A stretch of 64,000 nt of DNA from Gammaproteobacteria bacterium (GTDB lineage: Bacteria > Gemmatimonadota > Gemmatimonadetes > Longimicrobiales > Gaopeijiaceae): assembly GCA_028819075.1 (NCBI GenBank), contig JAPPMM010000049.1:186001-250000 (forward strand), read 5' to 3'. The position numbers and the translations under genes are program-made. Shown here in pieces: positions 28,024 to 36,034 of the stretch. The notes under the pieces are model-generated. The model ran no database searches, was not told the DNA's origin, and worked only from the letters and a program-made list of their open reading frames with translations. Each line of letters begins with the position of its first letter. Position 1 is the first letter of the stretch.

Positions 28024-30365
28024 CAGAACGACACCTCGAAACCCACGGTGGGAAGGAAGGGGATCATCGAGACGCCCTCCCGGGCGGGAGGCACCGCCTG
28101 GTAGTCGAAGAAGTAGAACAGGACGTTCTTCTGGTTGTACACGTTGATGATGCTCAGGTAGGGCGTCATCGTGCCCCAGCTCTTCGTCACCGTCTTCCGG
28201 AGCGAGAGGTCCAGCCGATGCCGGGCCGGATAGCGGGAGCCGTTGCGCGGCCCCAGCACCACCGCGTCGTCGTCATCGATTTCGAGGACTCCCGTCACGA
28301 ACCGGGTTCGATAGACGCGGTAGGTGCCGAGTGGTTTCGTGTACGGCAGGCCGGTTCCGAAGTTTGCCCTGATCCCCGCTTCCAGTCCCCACCAGCCCAG
28401 GGGCCGGCGCAGGGAGAGATCGATCTCGAGGCGGCGATCGAAGACGGGCGGATAGGTGATCAACGGCAGGGGATCGATCCCGACGCGCGTATCCGGGAAG
28501 GTTCGGACGGTTTTCAGGAACGAGACCGACAGCCACCCGGTGGTGGTGCCGCGGTCCCGCTTCACGTAGAGGTCCACGCCGTACGCGTTGCCGTCACCCG
28601 CCACCAGAGCATCGGTTGCGTCGTTCGGGTCCTCGGCCGCGTTGACCGCGGCCACGCCGTCGAAGGTCCGGTAGTAGCCTTCCAGCGAGGCGAACCACTG
28701 GTCGGCGTCGCCGAAGAACCTCTCGGCTCCGACCTGGACCTGGTCCGACACGACGCGCGGGGCCTCCACGCCCGCCAGGATCCATGTGTCGAGCCCGAAC
28801 GGAAACTCCTCGTCGCGCGTGGAGTGGATGAACTGGCTGTACCTGCCCACGGCCAGACGCACCGCCGCGTTTCTCTCTCCCAGAAAGCGTCTCAAGGCGA
28901 AGCGGGGCGAAAGCGTGACCGCCGTCTCCCCCGCGCTCGGGCGCCAGTAGTCCAGGCGCAGGCCGCCCTCCACCAGCCAGTCGGGGTTGGGGTCCCAGTG
29001 TACCTGGCTGTAGCCGGCCACCTCGACGCCCGTGCCTTCCTGGTCCAGGAAGGTGGAGCCGCCTCCGACCAGCCCGTTGTCGTAGGCGACCCGTTTCACG
29101 GCCATGCCCGACTTCCAGCGCGTCGCCCATGCCGGACGCTGTTCGAGATCGGCTCCGAAGGTTGCCTCCTCCACGCCCGTCTGGAACTCGGTGTCGACCT
29201 CCGGAAAGGACAGGTCGGACCCGAAGCGCGAGAAGGAGGCGCGGACCTCCATGGACGCGCCCCCGTCCATGGATTGCGTCCATGACCCGCCGAAAAGGTC
29301 GTTTCCCCACCACCAGCGGATCGGAAGCGGCGTATCGTCGACCCCGGAAAGATCCAGAATGTCGCGTCCGCTGTATCCGACGAACCGGAGTCGGCTTCCT
29401 CCCGCCGTCCAGCCTTCGAAGACGCCCTGAAGGTCGGTCAGGTGGTACGGGAAGTCGACCCACGGCTTGAAGAGAACGTCCAGATACGATCGGCGGGCCG
29501 AGGCACGCCAGCGCGTCGTGGTGAAACCGAGTGTCTGCGAGGCGCTTTCGGGAAGGGCCCCGTTCATCGCAAGGCGGGTCGCCAGAAGGCTGACGCCCGC
29601 GTCGACGCCGAAATCTCCGTCGCCCGCATCGCTGGCAACCGTCAACACCGAAGACACGCGCCCGCCGTATTCGGCCGGAAAGCCCCCTGACTGAAGCTCG
29701 ACGCGGTCCACCATATCCGCGTTGAACACGGAGAAGATGTTGCCCAGGTGAAACGGATTGAAGATCGGGACTCCGTCGAGGAGAATGAGGTTCTGGTCGG
29801 CCGAACCGCCTCGCACGTTGAAGGATCCGGAGAAGTCCGACACCGTCGTCACCCCCGGCAGCACCTCGATGGCGCGCAGCGGGTCCGCCTCGATCAGCAC
29901 CGGGATGGACTTGAGGTCGGCGGCCGCGATCTCCTGGACGGTGATGCCCGCCGACTCCTCGAAGCGGGTCTTGGCGCGGCTGCGCTCGGCCTCCACGGTA
30001 ATGCCTCCGACCAAGATCGCCTGGGCCGCCATCACGACCTCGACCTCGGTCACGTCCGCCTCGACGCTCACCTGTTCCCGGTATTCCTGGAAGCCGATTC
30101 GGGTCACCCTGAGCACGTAGGCGCCCGGCTCCAGATCGCGTAAGGCGAAGAAGCCCAGCTCATCCGCGAGGGTGTATTCGACCCGCGTCGAGTCCGAAAC
30201 CGGGTTGACCTCCGCCAGCGCGCCTTCGACGGGACGGCCGTCCTCAGACCGGACCCGACCGCTGAGCTGACTGGCCTGTGCGAAGACGGGAAGAGGTGCA
30301 GTGAAGGCGAGGAGCGAAAGCAGGATCGGCATCCCCGTCGCGAATCGCGCGCACATTCTTTCCAC
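28023..30365 (-). CDS. TonB-dependent receptor with CarboxypepD_reg domain
   Basis: A 780-residue outer-membrane transporter. After a signal peptide (cleaved near LPVFAQ) comes a carboxypeptidase-regulatory-like domain (QLSGRVRSEDGRPVEGALAE), then a plug with IPVLIEADPLRAIEVLPGV, FSGSFNVRGGSADQNLILLD and GVPIFNPFHLGN, then a barrel ending in SMIPFLPTVGFEVSF, a normal terminal beta-signal. The receptor imports a ligand using TonB energy; the ligand is unknown. GTG 30365 is preferred because GAGGGATGAC precedes it; ATG 30356 is the alternative. It overlaps the DUF4249-like gene. Confidence 0.9.
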   Translation of the reverse strand: MERMCARFATGMPILLSLLAFTAPLPVFAQASQLSGRVRSEDGRPVEGALAEVNPVSDSTRVEYTLADELGFFALRDLEPGAYVLRVTRIGFQEYREQVSVEADVTEVEVVMAAQAILVGGITVEAERSRAKTRFEESAGITVQEIAAADLKSIPVLIEADPLRAIEVLPGVTTVSDFSGSFNVRGGSADQNLILLDGVPIFNPFHLGNIFSVFNADMVDRVELQSGGFPAEYGGRVSSVLTVASDAGDGDFGVDAGVSLLATRLAMNGALPESASQTLGFTTTRWRASARRSYLDVLFKPWVDFPYHLTDLQGVFEGWTAGGSRLRFVGYSGRDILDLSGVDDTPLPIRWWWGNDLFGGSWTQSMDGGASMEVRASFSRFGSDLSFPEVDTEFQTGVEEATFGADLEQRPAWATRWKSGMAVKRVAYDNGLVGGGSTFLDQEGTGVEVAGYSQVHWDPNPDWLVEGGLRLDYWRPSAGETAVTLSPRFALRRFLGERNAAVRLAVGRYSQFIHSTRDEEFPFGLDTWILAGVEAPRVVSDQVQVGAERFFGDADQWFASLEGYYRTFDGVAAVNAAEDPNDATDALVAGDGNAYGVDLYVKRDRGTTTGWLSVSFLKTVRTFPDTRVGIDPLPLITYPPVFDRRLEIDLSLRRPLGWWGLEAGIRANFGTGLPYTKPLGTYRVYRTRFVTGVLEIDDDDAVVLGPRNGSRYPARHRLDLSLRKTVTKSWGTMTPYLSIINVYNQKNVLFYFFDYQAVPPAREGVSMIPFLPTVGFEVSF

Positions 30366-30366
30366 G

Positions 30367-31830
30367 TCATCCCTCCACGAGCGCGAACCGGAGGTTCTGG
30401 ACCCGGCCCGCGTCGACCATCATCGCCTGGTAGCGGGTGTCGACCAGTTGCGAGAGCCGGAGAGTCCACCCCCGCTCGCTGGTGAGCACCCCTTCGGACT
30501 CGGCCATCAACGCGGCCGGATCGAGCCGGCCGACGTGGAGCGTGAGGCCGTCATCGCCTTCCTCGACAATCCAATAGGTGGTGTCCAGTTCGGGGCTGTA
30601 GAAGGATCCGGCGTAGTGCGCGCGGTTGGGGATGTCGAGGTCGGGCTCATCCGGCGAGTCTGCGTCGCCCGTTGCCTCCGCGGGTGCCTCCTCCTCGGCC
30701 ACCTCGGCTTCCTCGCCCTCCACCGGCTCCATCCGGTCTTCCAGGTAGATCTCGGCCGTGCTCGCGATGAGCGTCGCGGGGGCGATGGCCGACCGGTTGC
30801 AGAACGCCACGAACGAGTAGCCCGCCTCCGGATAGTGCGACATCGCCGCCCGGTAGCCGACCCACGAGCCGGTGTGGCCGACCGTCGCCAGCCCCCGGTG
30901 TTCGCCGTGCGAGATGCCGAAGGCGTAGGGGATGGTGTCACCGGAGTTGAGCACACCCCGCTCGTGCATGAGCGCCACCCATTCGGGCCCGCCCACGGTG
31001 CCCTCGGTGAGGTTGCGGTCCCATGCGACCCACTCCTCCACCGAGGTGAAGACGCCGCCGTCGCCCACCATGTCGAGCGTGGTCACGTTGATGCGGAAGC
31101 CGTCGCCGGTGGGGGCGTAGCCGATGGCGCGGTTGGGCACGATCTCGTTGTGGTCGTCGTGGAAGTGGGTATGGGTCATGCCCAGGGGGTCGAAGAACTC
31201 GCTCTCCGCGAACTCGCGCAGGCTCCGTCCCGAGACCCTGGCCACGATCTCGCCGAGCAGGAAGTAGCCGGCGTTGCTGTACAGGTACTCGGCGCCGGGC
31301 TCGAAATTGAGTTCGCGCTGCCGGTTGATGGCGTCGAGAACCTCCTGGTTGGTGTAGAAGTCCTCGCTCCGGTTGCCTGCCAGGGACATGAGCACGATGT
31401 AGTCGCGCACGCCCGAGGTGTGGTGAACCAGATGCCGGACGGTGGGAGGGTCGGGATAGTCGGGGAACTCCGGGATGTAGCGCTGCACGGGCGCGTCCAG
31501 CTCCAGGTCGCCCCGGACGGCCAGCAGGGCGATCGCGCCGGCCGTGAACTGCTTCGAAACCGAGCCTGTGCGGAAGATGGTCGCGGGCCCGTTGGGGATG
31601 CCGTGGTCGAGATTGGCGGTCCCGTAGCCCGTGGCGTGGATCAGGCGGCCGTCCTGGATAACGCCCATGGAGCAGCCGGGACCCGCCTCGCTGGCGTAGT
31701 CGGCGAAGATGGCGTCGACGCGGGCAGCCGTCGCCTCGTCTCTGGCGGGCGCGTCGCCCATGGGGGCGCAGCCTGCGAGCGCGGCGGCGATGCCCGCACC
31801 GATCAGAAAGGTGTTTGTCCGACGCCGCAT
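30367..31830 (-). CDS. Serine hydrolase, beta-lactamase class C/esterase-like lipoprotein
   Basis: A 487-residue protein with lipobox ALAGC. The penicillin-binding-protein-like active site is present: SxxK in TGSVSKQF, YxN in YLYSNAGYF and HTG in VGHTGSWVG. A C-terminal lipocalin-like extension (AHYAGSFYSPELDTTYWIVE) follows an acidic Glu/Ala-rich linker (GEEAEVAEEEAPAEATGD). The family includes D-aminopeptidases, esterases and peptidases, so a beta-lactamase role is not implied. ATG 31830 has a perfect AGGAGGT. It is 3 bp from the TonB receptor gene. Confidence 0.85.
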   Translation of the reverse strand: MRRRTNTFLIGAGIAAALAGCAPMGDAPARDEATAARVDAIFADYASEAGPGCSMGVIQDGRLIHATGYGTANLDHGIPNGPATIFRTGSVSKQFTAGAIALLAVRGDLELDAPVQRYIPEFPDYPDPPTVRHLVHHTSGVRDYIVLMSLAGNRSEDFYTNQEVLDAINRQRELNFEPGAEYLYSNAGYFLLGEIVARVSGRSLREFAESEFFDPLGMTHTHFHDDHNEIVPNRAIGYAPTGDGFRINVTTLDMVGDGGVFTSVEEWVAWDRNLTEGTVGGPEWVALMHERGVLNSGDTIPYAFGISHGEHRGLATVGHTGSWVGYRAAMSHYPEAGYSFVAFCNRSAIAPATLIASTAEIYLEDRMEPVEGEEAEVAEEEAPAEATGDADSPDEPDLDIPNRAHYAGSFYSPELDTTYWIVEEGDDGLTLHVGRLDPAALMAESEGVLTSERGWTLRLSQLVDTRYQAMMVDAGRVQNLRFALVEG

Positions 31831-31869
31831 GGAATACCTCCTGTCAGGGCCCTCTTTTTGTGTGCCAGA

Positions 31870-32781
31870 TCAACTCGTTTCTGGCGGACAAACCGCCAGT
31901 TCGTCGAGCTTCCGCAGGTTCGACAGCCATTCGGCGGCGTCCGCGAATCCCCCGAAGGTAAACAAATGAATGTCCAGGGAAGCCGTGTCCTCGCGATCGG
32001 CCAGGTGCCGAGCCAGCGCCAGCGCGATTGGAGTGGGTGACCATCTGCCCGCCAGCCGCGCGATGCCGGGCTTGCGCTTCAGCGCCCGTGCCGACGCCAC
32101 GACGCCGGAGCGGACCGCGTAACCGATCAGCGCGCCCAGTGCGACCGGTCCGGGCAGCCCGATGCGAACCGGCAGCGTGCAACCCGCGTCCCGCATCCGC
32201 GCCAGCCAGGCGAGCACCGGGGAGGGCGAGAACACGAACTGCGTCACGATCCACAGCTCAGCACCCGTTGCCCGCGCGTATTCCCTCTTGCGCCGGAGTG
32301 CTTCATCCAGATCGGCCCGGGCGATCAGGGGATGCCCCTCCGGATACGAGGTGACGCCGAGCCGCCGCAGACCGTGCTCGGCCAGGAGCCCGGAGTCGAG
32401 CAGGGCCGGCGTATCGGGGTAGGGGCCGGTGGGCGTCGCGCGGTCTCCGGCCATCAGCATCACGGCGTCCACCCCTCTCTCCACCACGCCGGCCAGCCAG
32501 TCGTCGAGCTCGCCCGCGCTGCGCACCGATCGCGCCGGCAGGTGCGGCACCGGCTTCATTCCCGCCGCCAGCGCCTGTTCGCAGGCGGCGACCGTGTCCG
32601 GCCACCGGCCCTTCGGGGGGTACGGTATGTAGACGGAGGTCCCGCGCGGAAGGTGGCTGGCGAGGACTTCCGGAGACGGCAGTTGGCCCGGGAGTATCTC
32701 CACCGAGGCGCCGAGGGCCAAGTCGCGGAGCGCGGTCCGAGCCCGCGTGCCAGCAGGAGATGGCGTTTCATCCGATGCCAA
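31870..32781 (-). CDS. Methylenetetrahydrofolate reductase-like (MetF-fold) protein
   Basis: A roughly 303-residue TIM-barrel protein. VEILPG keeps the glutamate of the MetF N-terminus, AGDRATPTGP matches the folate-binding Asp loop, and VTQFVFSPSPVLAW and TLPVRIGLPGPV match the Gln-containing strand and the following strand. Overall identity to MetF looks low, so it is a divergent member. The start is uncertain: TTG 32781, 13 bases after the previous stop and after AAGGCGGCAGG, fits best; the next upstream ATG overlaps the dioxygenase gene by 89 bases. Location between a dioxygenase and the HD gene suggests a one-carbon step on a methylated amine. Confidence 0.65.
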   Translation of the reverse strand: MASDETPSPAGTRARTALRDLALGASVEILPGQLPSPEVLASHLPRGTSVYIPYPPKGRWPDTVAACEQALAAGMKPVPHLPARSVRSAGELDDWLAGVVERGVDAVMLMAGDRATPTGPYPDTPALLDSGLLAEHGLRRLGVTSYPEGHPLIARADLDEALRRKREYARATGAELWIVTQFVFSPSPVLAWLARMRDAGCTLPVRIGLPGPVALGALIGYAVRSGVVASARALKRKPGIARLAGRWSPTPIALALARHLADREDTASLDIHLFTFGGFADAAEWLSNLRKLDELAVCPPETS

Positions 32782-32794
32782 GGGCCTGCCGCCT

Positions 32795-33910
32795 TCAGAT
32801 CCGCCCGCTGAGGCGCAGCCACCTGAGGTGGGTGCGCGCGTTGTCGTGCTCGAAGTAGGCGTCCTGGAGGTGCCGTTGCCCATTCGAACGGAGCGCGGTG
32901 CGACCGTGCAGCACGCGGTGCCCGGCGCACAGCAGCACCTGTCCCCCCTCCAACCGGAAGGTCACCTGCGCGCTGACGTCGTTGACGCGCCTGGACAGCT
33001 CGTGATAGGCGTCGTAGAAGTCGCTCAGCCGCGGCTCCGATAGGGGGACCGCCTGCATTTGCGCGGTGTTGAAGCGCATCATCCTGACCTCGCCGGCGCT
33101 GTCCAGCTCGACCATGGGGTTGGCGGCGTAGACTTCGTATCGCTCGCTGAAGATGCGGAACGGGACCGGTACCGCGCACAGCGCATCGAACTTGTCGGGG
33201 GAATCACTGCGCAGCTCGTGGAGCAGCCCGAAGCCGTCCACGACTATGGACTCGCCGCCGTCACACTCGTTCACCAGCATGTGCAGGGCCTGTACGCTCG
33301 GCGGCCAGGTGTAGCTGGTGAAGTCGTTGTGTGGCGCGACGGCCAGGCCCGTGTGCGCGATGTTGTACCCCTTCGGATCGACCTTGACGTTGTGGATGCG
33401 CTCGAACAGCACCTCGCGGACCGGGCCCAGGCGGGTCGCGAGCTGCTCGGACGAATCCGGTTCGGCGGGAGCGTCGACGAGCACGCAGACCCCGGTCCGG
33501 AGAAACTCCTCGATCAGCTCCGCCGCCGCCTGGTCGCTCGCCAGGAACCGTGCATAGTCGAACTGTCGCGGCTGGAACCGGCCATCCCAGTAGCGCAGCT
33601 CGGAGCGAGGCTGGCTCAGCAGGCCGTGGATCTCGCTCGCCCGGTAGCGGGTCTGGTGCCCGTCCGGCCAGGCGATGGAGATCGCCTCGTCCCCGGATTC
33701 GGCGCGTTCGATGCCGACCTGAAGCGGTCTCAGGTCGCTGGCGACCTCGAAGATGTGGAACCGCTTCTCCGTGGTCTGCACGACGCGGCACTCGCTGCAT
33801 CCGCAGTTGTCGCGCAGCCAGAGGTACGGAAGCTCGGTCCGTTCGCCGCTGCTCCAGACCGCGGCCAAGGCGCCGGCATTCGGGCTGACGCTGCTGATCG
33901 AGTGCTGCAT
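32795..33910 (-). CDS. Gamma-butyrobetaine dioxygenase/TmpA-like non-haem iron oxygenase
   Basis: A 371-residue Fe(II)/2-oxoglutarate oxygenase of the BBOX/TauD group. The N-terminal zinc module is seen in LWLRDNCGCSEC with Cys36, Cys38, Cys41 and a later His. The catalytic domain has the iron triad His194 and Asp196 in PHNDFTSY and His335 in GHRVLHGR, and a substrate-aromatic-type segment TWPPSVQALHML. Homologues hydroxylate gamma-butyrobetaine, trimethyllysine or trimethylaminoethylphosphonate (TmpA). ATG 33910 follows GGAGGATC. Adjacent divergent HD oxygenase-like gene and downstream MetF-like gene make TmpA or a carnitine/betaine role plausible. Confidence 0.85.
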   Translation of the reverse strand: MQHSISSVSPNAGALAAVWSSGERTELPYLWLRDNCGCSECRVVQTTEKRFHIFEVASDLRPLQVGIERAESGDEAISIAWPDGHQTRYRASEIHGLLSQPRSELRYWDGRFQPRQFDYARFLASDQAAAELIEEFLRTGVCVLVDAPAEPDSSEQLATRLGPVREVLFERIHNVKVDPKGYNIAHTGLAVAPHNDFTSYTWPPSVQALHMLVNECDGGESIVVDGFGLLHELRSDSPDKFDALCAVPVPFRIFSERYEVYAANPMVELDSAGEVRMMRFNTAQMQAVPLSEPRLSDFYDAYHELSRRVNDVSAQVTFRLEGGQVLLCAGHRVLHGRTALRSNGQRHLQDAYFEHDNARTHLRWLRLSGRI

Positions 33911-34074
33911 GGTCGATCCTCCGGGTCCGTTGTGACTGCCTGACGCCAGGGACTATCTGACTCCCCCTGCATGGCGCGTGTCAACCGCCGACGCCGCGCG
34001 CCCGTCCTTGACACATCTCTCGGCGCAGGCGCACGCTGCGGGGCGACGCACCCTCACTTGCGAGCGTGACAGGC

Positions 34075-34671
34075 ATGGACGATCCGGCAAGGCGCGGCGG
34101 CCGCATGGTGAGCTTCACCAGCATGGCGGACGGGACCCGCGAGGACTACGAGTTGCTCGCGCACCTCGAGGAGGAGTTCGCCGCCGGCACCGCCGACCGG
34201 GTGCTGGCGCACCTCCGCGAGCTATCCGGTTCGCTCGCCGGCTACCAGGTCGATCGGCTGGAGCATTCTCTGCAGACCGCGACCCGCGCCCATCGCGACG
34301 GAGCGGAGGAGGAGCTGGTGGTGGCGGCGCTCCTGCACGACATCGACGACCTGATGGCCCCGCACAGCCACGGCGAGCTGGCCGCGCTGCTGCTGCGTCC
34401 CTACGTGACCGAGCGGACGTACTGGATCGTCCGGCACCACGGCCTGTTCCAGTACTACTATTACGGCCACCACGTGGGCGGCGACCGCAACGCGCGCGAC
34501 AAGTACCGCGACCATCCCTGGTATCAGGACGCCGTGGACTTCTGCCACCGCTGGGACCAGTGCGCGTTCGATCCCGACTACGACACCCTGCCGCTCGAGT
34601 TCTTCGAGCCGATGGTGCGCCGGGTGTTCGCCCGCGAACCGTTCAGCCGCGCCCCGAGGGAGGGTTCCTGA
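34075..34671 (+). CDS. HD-domain protein related to PhnZ/TmpB di-iron oxygenases
   Basis: A 198-residue HD-fold protein. Metal-ligand positions of the mixed-valent di-iron HD oxygenases appear as His64 (RLEHSL), His88 and Asp89 (LLHDID), His97 or His99 (PHSHGE), His121 or 122 (VRHHGLF) and Asp161 (HRWDQ). PhnZ and TmpB cleave hydroxy-aminophosphonates. However, the position seven before the first His ligand, a Glu in PhnZ as I recall it, is Tyr57 here, so substrate may differ. Starts: ATG 34075 is used, GTG 34066 and ATG 34105 are alternatives. Divergent from the BBOX-like gene by about 165 bp. Confidence 0.75.
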   Translation: MDDPARRGGRMVSFTSMADGTREDYELLAHLEEEFAAGTADRVLAHLRELSGSLAGYQVDRLEHSLQTATRAHRDGAEEELVVAALLHDIDDLMAPHSHGELAALLLRPYVTERTYWIVRHHGLFQYYYYGHHVGGDRNARDKYRDHPWYQDAVDFCHRWDQCAFDPDYDTLPLEFFEPMVRRVFAREPFSRAPREGS

Positions 34672-34701
34672 CGGAACGGCTTCGGGATCCGAGAGCCCAA
34701 T

Positions 34702-34721
34702 CGCGTTTCAGCCGAAACGCG
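34702..34721 (+). terminator. Perfect hairpin after the HD gene
   Basis: CGCGTTTC and GAAACGCG form an 8-bp stem with a 4-base loop 30 bases after the HD gene stop, followed by GC-rich DNA instead of T-run. The sequence resembles the palindromic core of the 27-bp repeats at 58335 and 61274. Confidence 0.5.
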
Positions 34722-34734
34722 GGGCTCCGCCTGC

Positions 34735-34793
34735 GCCGTTTCTGACGCCCCGTTGTTGCCATTTCTGACGCTGATATCGTGCCGTTTCTGTCG
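34735..34793. repeat. Three 13-bp direct repeats at exact 23-bp spacing
   Basis: Units GCCGTTTCTGACG (34735-34747), GCCATTTCTGACG (34758-34770) and GCCGTTTCTGTCG (34781-34793) start 23 bp apart, about 2.2 helical turns. They sit between two convergent gene ends, where no promoter is needed. Confidence 0.6.
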
Positions 34794-34833
34794 TTGAGGA
34801 CGCGCCACTCGTGCCGCTGTCGCATGTCAATCG

Positions 34834-35733
34834 TCATCGCGAATGACCGGGGATGGAGTCCGTTCTTGGATGGCGTTCCGCGCCGCGCCGTTCACGGATG
34901 GCGCGGTTGCGTTCCATGATGCCCCGCCAGCGTTGCTGGTTCTCGATTTCAATTGCGGTCTGGAGGGAGCGCTGGTATTGCCGTCGCTTCCAGCCAGGCA
35001 GGCCGAACCCGCAGTTCGAGGCGTCGAAGCGTCCGCCACAGGTGCGTATGCCGAACCCGGCGAGGTAGATGCTGCCTGGGGCGACGCCCCAGAGCCGTCC
35101 GCCCGCGTCTTGAGTCGTCCATGTGTCGAACGCCCAGGCGTCGGGCGGTGTGTATCGTGATTCGCGTCCCTCGACGCGGTCGCGCAAGAGCATGCCGCTC
35201 GTCCATTCCGTATCGGCTCGAGCGCCCCGGATCTCCCGCCAGAGCGCGGGATTGGTGAAACGGGGCCTGAGCCGGGCGGCGGGTTCGATCCGGTCAGGTC
35301 GCGACGGCTCGCCTTCGATTGTCTCGGCCGCATACTCCATTTCGGGCGCGGAAGGCTCCGCCACGGGTTGCTCGGTCGCAGGTTCGGGAGACTCGAGCCG
35401 CGCGTCCGATTCGTGCAACCGGCGCTGGGCAACCGGCTCGGCGACGATTCTGATGACCCGGATGCCCGAGGGGGCGTCGGATGACGTGGGGCGGCCGGGG
35501 GAGTCGGGAACTGTCCCCGCACGCCGGCTGGTCTCGGCCGATGGCACCATGACGACAGAGAAAACGAACGCATGGATCGCGATCGACGCGGCCATGGAAG
35601 CTACGATGACCCGTCGGCTGTTCCTGCGTCGGGCGTCGACTCTCGCGCGATCCGATGTCCCTGTCGTCACCGCATGTCGCTCGTCCTCGGGAACGATGCT
35701 CGCACCAAGGCGCGACCCGGCCGGATGCCTCAC
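34834..35733 (-). CDS. Hypothetical membrane-anchored, TonB-like N-terminus protein
   Basis: A 299-residue protein from GTG 35733 (GAGGGC before it); a GTG at 35670 is an alternative. A short basic cytosolic tail is followed by one hydrophobic segment (VIVASMAASIAIHAFVFSVV), then a Pro/Glu/Ala-rich stretch with EPATEQPVAEPSAPEMEYAA and a C-terminal half with no known domain (GSIYLAGFGIRTCGG, RSLQTAIEIENQQRWRGIME). The layout recalls TonB, but the terminal TonB domain is absent. Two Cys in the C-terminal part may form a disulfide. I do not recognise the family. Confidence 0.5.
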   Translation of the reverse strand: MRHPAGSRLGASIVPEDERHAVTTGTSDRARVDARRRNSRRVIVASMAASIAIHAFVFSVVMVPSAETSRRAGTVPDSPGRPTSSDAPSGIRVIRIVAEPVAQRRLHESDARLESPEPATEQPVAEPSAPEMEYAAETIEGEPSRPDRIEPAARLRPRFTNPALWREIRGARADTEWTSGMLLRDRVEGRESRYTPPDAWAFDTWTTQDAGGRLWGVAPGSIYLAGFGIRTCGGRFDASNCGFGLPGWKRRQYQRSLQTAIEIENQQRWRGIMERNRAIRERRGAERHPRTDSIPGHSR

Positions 35734-36034
35734 GCCCTCGGTAGGATGTGATTCTCTCTGTGGCGAGGAGGTTGCCCGATTGCCCCGTCATCGTGATGCC
35801 ACGCCCGCAGTGGCGCCGCCCGTCAGGCTGGTCAGGCCGCATGCAGTGACCTATGGCCTGTCAAACCCGTCCGTGGAGTGTTGCAAAATCCAAAATGCAA
35901 CACTGTGTTGCCTTTTCGAGTTTGCAACAGCCTGCAGAGGGGCGCTCATCACAATGCAACTGGCCGCTGAGAACGGGGCGGCGGCGTACTTGGCTACAAC
36001 CGGCCGACGCAGCCGCGAATGCGGAGTGGGACGT
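35734..36034 (-). promoter_or_regulatory. Spacer before the anchored hypothetical, carrying element copy 2
   Basis: A 301-bp gap without a gene. It contains the second copy of the two-dyad element and an extra TGCAAC half site near 35954. The AT-rich dyads stand out in the GC-rich surroundings. The downstream gene's promoter must lie here. Confidence 0.45.
35875..35942 (-). repeat. Copy 2 of the two-dyad TTGCA/TGCAA element
   Basis: Read on the minus strand it starts CCCTCTGCAG and aligns gaplessly with 16731-16799. In this copy the second dyad is the stronger one: TGTTGCA and TGCAACA around a 10-base centre, while the first dyad is TGTTGC/GCAACA. Differences between copies are mostly in loops. 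Confidence 0.7.

Noticed and set aside
30367..31830. Antibiotic-resistance beta-lactamase
   Set aside because: The SxxK, YxN and HTG motifs fit the wider class C-like hydrolase family; the lipocalin-like tail and operon context argue for an esterase or peptidase.
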